Virus record (IMG/VR): IMGVR_UViG_3300017963_000190
Span: 186,001 to 250,000 of that record
Source of the DNA: a virus
DNA: 64,000 bases
Strand: one strand, 5' to 3'
Shown one piece after another: positions 61,481 to 64,000 of the stretch; the first letter of the stretch is position 1; every line of letters begins with the position of its first letter. The translations under genes were made by a program, and so were the position numbers. The notes below the pieces were generated by a model. It saw nothing but the letters and a program-made list of their open reading frames with translations. It searched no databases and was not told the DNA's origin.

Positions 61481-63040
61481 ATGTCAGTCAAGGTGACCAA
61501 CAGAACACGTTCCGTTTTGTCTATTCCCAGCCCGATTGGGGACAACCTTCGGTCAGGAGAATCTAAAGTCTATCCGTACGTGGAATGGGATGCGGCTATT
61601 AATGATTCGCGTATACGTCGTTTGCTGGCCAAGCATCGTATCTCTGTGGATAATCTTGATTCTTGTCCGCAAACCGATGTTACCTCAGGCCCTCTCGATA
61701 TTTACGTGGATGCAGCCCTGGGAAGTGATTCTGTGGGCGAGGGGACTTTAAACAGCCCGTACGCCACACCAACACGCGGGATGCTGGATGTTCCAGAGAT
61801 TATACGACACAAAGTCCATGTCCATATTGCTGCGGGCACTTACACTGATTTTCCCGATCGTGTTCAGTACATGATCGAAAGTGATGGGCAGTTAACGATT
61901 GAAGGAACAGGGGCACCCACTACTGTGTACGGCCCATTTGCCATTACCAACTATTCCATGCATACCTCTTGGACGCATTCAATTATCCAAGTAGCTGCAG
62001 CCGGATGGGCGGTCGATCAGTTTTATGGGAAATGGGTATTCTTTACCAGCGGAACAGCTGCGGGTTTTGTCCTCCCCGTCCACTCCAATACAGCCGACAC
62101 AATTATCACAAATCCAGCTTGGTCTTGGATTGTTGGCGCCATTGCTCCAGGAGATACCTTTGAGATAGTTGACCCCCCTGCGATTATCTCGGTTAATCAT
62201 CCTATCGAATTTGAGCTGCTTAATCATTCATTCGCTGCTCTTCCTACAGCTCCCCATAGAGCCGCAAACTCCAAGATGGGTATTGGATCTATTAAATTCG
62301 AGACTTCAGCCACGTACGCTAATACACCATTTTCGATTACAGGTGGCAGCAATGTCTGTGATTTCGTCACGTTCCAGGTTCCAGAGGTTCCTGATTGGTG
62401 GAATCCCGTACGCGCGTTCAATACACAAGATGCAGAAATCAATATGATTGGGTTGGCCGATCCCAGCGGATTCGATAATCCATTTCTCAATGTGGGGATG
62501 AGCCGCATTCAGGCAGCGGTGGGAACGACGCCAGTGGTGTCTGGTTTCGACTATATTGCTGTGTATATAAATAATTCTCAGGTCTTGGGTTTGTGTACGC
62601 GCGTCATTGTACAGCTGAGAAAATTCTGCTACCTAGCGGAGGCATGCATTCCACGACTCGTTCTGTTCTGGAATGTCCGCGCACAAATGGCCACCGTCTA
62701 TGTAAACAATCATGGGCTGGGGGCTGGGCCGGCTGTAACCTGTAACGACCATACTACATCCTCTTACTACACGATGTACATCGAAGATATAGGAGGATCT
62801 AGTGCAATGGTGGGTGCTGCCTGCACACGCATGCTGCTGTACGCTGTGACTGGTAATACGGCCAACATTCCCAACTACGCGTTGGAGCTACAGCATATTT
62901 GTCAGGTCAGTCGTTATTCCAGCACCACGATTAGCGGCACTACCAACGACGTTTATTTTGTTGTCACCTCAACTGCTGCTGCATGGCCTGCGGTATCGAC
63001 GACAGATAATGCTGGCTCTTTCGTTACCACGATTCCATAG
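61481..63040 (+). CDS. Tailspike/beta-helix-like virion protein
   Basis: 519 residues. DIYVDAALGSDSVGEGTLNSPY (read as YVD..LGSD...GT...P, about 73-95) is the entry motif of right-handed beta-helix tailspikes and pectate-lyase-like folds. The remainder is Thr/Ser/Gly/Val-rich with Trp clusters. An N-terminal 70-residue part may attach to the virion. Probably a receptor-binding or surface protein. Confidence 0.7.
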   Translation: MSVKVTNRTRSVLSIPSPIGDNLRSGESKVYPYVEWDAAINDSRIRRLLAKHRISVDNLDSCPQTDVTSGPLDIYVDAALGSDSVGEGTLNSPYATPTRGMLDVPEIIRHKVHVHIAAGTYTDFPDRVQYMIESDGQLTIEGTGAPTTVYGPFAITNYSMHTSWTHSIIQVAAAGWAVDQFYGKWVFFTSGTAAGFVLPVHSNTADTIITNPAWSWIVGAIAPGDTFEIVDPPAIISVNHPIEFELLNHSFAALPTAPHRAANSKMGIGSIKFETSATYANTPFSITGGSNVCDFVTFQVPEVPDWWNPVRAFNTQDAEINMIGLADPSGFDNPFLNVGMSRIQAAVGTTPVVSGFDYIAVYINNSQVLGLCTRVIVQLRKFCYLAEACIPRLVLFWNVRAQMATVYVNNHGLGAGPAVTCNDHTTSSYYTMYIEDIGGSSAMVGAACTRMLLYAVTGNTANIPNYALELQHICQVSRYSSTTISGTTNDVYFVVTSTAAAWPAVSTTDNAGSFVTTIP

Positions 63041-63050
63041 GGGATAAGAC

Positions 63051-63230
63051 ATGACTACTAGAGAAGAGGTTATAGAGCACATTCGTGAAAGGCTTTTGGT
63101 CGAGTTCGGTCCTTATGAAGCTGATATCGTTGCAGAATTTGGGCAAGATATGTACGATGCTTTAGTCGCAGATGAGCTGCCCAAGGCGGAAGAGATTTTG
63201 GTAGTCCGCTTCGTTCGAGCTCTTCCTTAA
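63051..63230 (+). CDS. 59-aa hypothetical protein
   Basis: GGGGATAAGAC before ATG. Acidic and helical, ends in VVRFVRALP. Not recognised. Confidence 0.62.
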   Translation: MTTREEVIEHIRERLLVEFGPYEADIVAEFGQDMYDALVADELPKAEEILVVRFVRALP

Positions 63231-63238
63231 TATTTTCC

Positions 63239-63267
63239 TTGACAGCAGCATCCTTGCTGCTTATCCT
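63239..63267 (+). promoter_or_regulatory. Sigma70-type promoter
   Basis: TTGACA, 17 bp, TATCCT, ending 11 bases before tRNA-Arg. Confidence 0.75.
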
Positions 63268-63278
63268 ACCAACACTAC

Positions 63279-63351
63279 ACCCTCGTAGTCTAATTGGAGA
63301 GACATCGGATTTCTACTCCGGTTCATGCGGGTTCGAGTCCCGCCGAGGGTT
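63279..63351 (+). tRNA. tRNA-Arg(TCT)
   Basis: 73 nt; acceptor ACCCTCG/CGAGGGT, stem TCGGA/TCCGG, loop TTTCTAC. Confidence 0.93.
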
Positions 63352-63467
63352 CGTTAGCAACCATTAACTTGGAGCTCTACCATGCTTCGCCTTACTAGAT
63401 CTGAGCAGCAAAGTACTATCGTGATTCTCGATGGTCGAATAGGATGCTCAACGAAAAGGAGATCAGC

Positions 63468-64000
63468 ATGGGCAACGAGACCAACGTCAACGTCGACAAC
63501 CTGAAGAGGGCTTTCGAGCGCATCGGCGCTCGCCTCGAAGTCACTGAGCTCGCCGCGGAGCGCCACAACCGTCCGGTCAAGGACTGGCGCACCAAGAAGC
63601 TTTTCCACTGGCGGAAGGTTGATCCATTCTCCGCAAACGTGCGAAATGATGAGCTCGGTGAGCACTTCACCATGCGCATTGGGGACAATTCCATGGTTCC
63701 CGATGGCGCTTCCTCCACCGAGACCCCGGACCTGACGAAGATCCAGGTGCTCGATGTGCAACCCAAAGACAGGCATCTCCTCCTGCAGGTGGTTCTCGGC
63801 GAAGGCCGTGACATGCAGGTGGACAAGCTGCTCATGGGGCACGACGAGCGCCACTGGTTCATCGCCCGGTCCAACGGGTCCACCGTTCAAGAGGCCAAGG
63901 AAAACCTCAAGCCCGAGCTCGTACGCGAGCGTCAGAAGCGCAAGAAGGTCAAGCGGTCCAAGCGCAACAAGCGCAAGAACGCTGCCTTCATCCGCCAGGG
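63468..64000 (+). CDS. Hypothetical protein, 3' end outside window
   Basis: At least 177 residues from ATG 63468 (AAAAGGAG 6 bases upstream), open to the last base. Gly/Asp-rich middle with beta strands and a Lys/Arg-rich end (KRKKVKRSKRNKRKN). Codons favour G/C at the third position more than the tRNA-region genes, as for highly expressed proteins. Confidence 0.75.
   Translation, partial: MGNETNVNVDNLKRAFERIGARLEVTELAAERHNRPVKDWRTKKLFHWRKVDPFSANVRNDELGEHFTMRIGDNSMVPDGASSTETPDLTKIQVLDVQPKDRHLLLQVVLGEGRDMQVDKLLMGHDERHWFIARSNGSTVQEAKENLKPELVRERQKRKKVKRSKRNKRKNAAFIRQ

Noticed and set aside
63382-63504. 40-aa ORF upstream of the right-edge gene
   Set aside because: Overlaps the well-supported 63468 gene out of frame and has low-complexity ending; RBS weak.
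63354-63890. Two long minus-strand ORFs at the right edge
   Set aside because: Shadows of the G/C-ending codons of the 63468 gene, which has a strong RBS.

Overview
The window is a 64 kb piece of a large tailed-phage genome (Caudoviricetes, probably a jumbo or near-jumbo lytic phage). Evidence: genes packed head to tail with ATGA or few-base overlaps, a phage-type replication and recombination block, about 35 tRNA genes interleaved with dozens of very small ORFs, homing endonucleases at tRNA loci, a tailspike-like protein, and no rRNA, IS element or bacterial housekeeping operon. The host cannot be named. Lipoprotein, Tat-like and Sec-like signals plus clean TTGACA/TATAAT-type promoters show a bacterium with sigma70-type transcription.

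Region 1 (1-15 kb, + strand) is DNA metabolism: the end of a possible sigma-like protein, a gp32-like zinc ssDNA-binding protein with a very acidic tail, a RecA/UvsX-type recombinase, a D12-type methyltransferase fold with a broken catalytic mot[if], a small protein with a histone-fold signature, SbcD and SbcC nuclease subunits around a bacterial-type DnaX clamp loader, an ATP-dependent DNA ligase, and an AT-hook array protein. Together these bind, load, join, cut and coat phage DNA.

Region 2 (15-24 kb) is a set of proteins of unknown function, on + up to 21.8 kb and on - from 22.1 to 23.9 kb, converging on terminators. Nine of them share a 12-residue P-x-x-I-R-x-x-G-x-x-Y module (14 copies). 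One member fuses an ADP-ribosyltransferase-like N-terminus, a Nudix hydrolase and a ParB-like segment.

Region 3 (22.8-51.1 kb) is the tRNA and small-gene accessory region. Readable tRNAs cover Ser (all four families), Tyr, Thr, Glu, Gly, Met, an initiator-like fMet, Cys, Pro, Ala, Asp, Asn, Phe, His, Lys, Trp, Val, Ile and Arg; no ordinary Leu or Gln gene was seen. Interleaved are lipoproteins, zinc-ribbon microproteins, a protein phosphatase, a GGQ release-factor-like protein beside an EF-Tu domain-2-like protein, metallophosphoesterases and a thaumatin-like lipoprotein. Several tRNA loci are abnormal: one tRNA-Ser is split in its anticodon loop by a 917-bp element carrying an endonuclease and a replacement tRNA-Ser; two HNH genes sit against tRNA-His and tRNA-Lys/Trp; two heavily base-paired, pseudoknotted RNAs flank tRNA-Val.

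Region 4 (51.5-64 kb) has a radical-SAM RlmN-like methyltransferase whose catalytic AACGQL segment is on a separate 47-aa gene, a 930-aa unknown protein, a Fis-like regulator, a minus-strand block with permuted or interrupted tRNA-like sequences, an exported phosphoesterase, a tailspike-like protein, tRNA-Arg and an unfinished gene at the right edge.

Two promoter types recur. One is host-like (TTGACA, 16-17 bp, TATAAT-like). The other is a lone TCTTGTAAAATAC element with no visible -35, often only 6-9 bases before an ATG or a tRNA 5' end, which resembles the single-box late promoters of T4-like phages. All family names rest on motifs read by eye; no database search was run.
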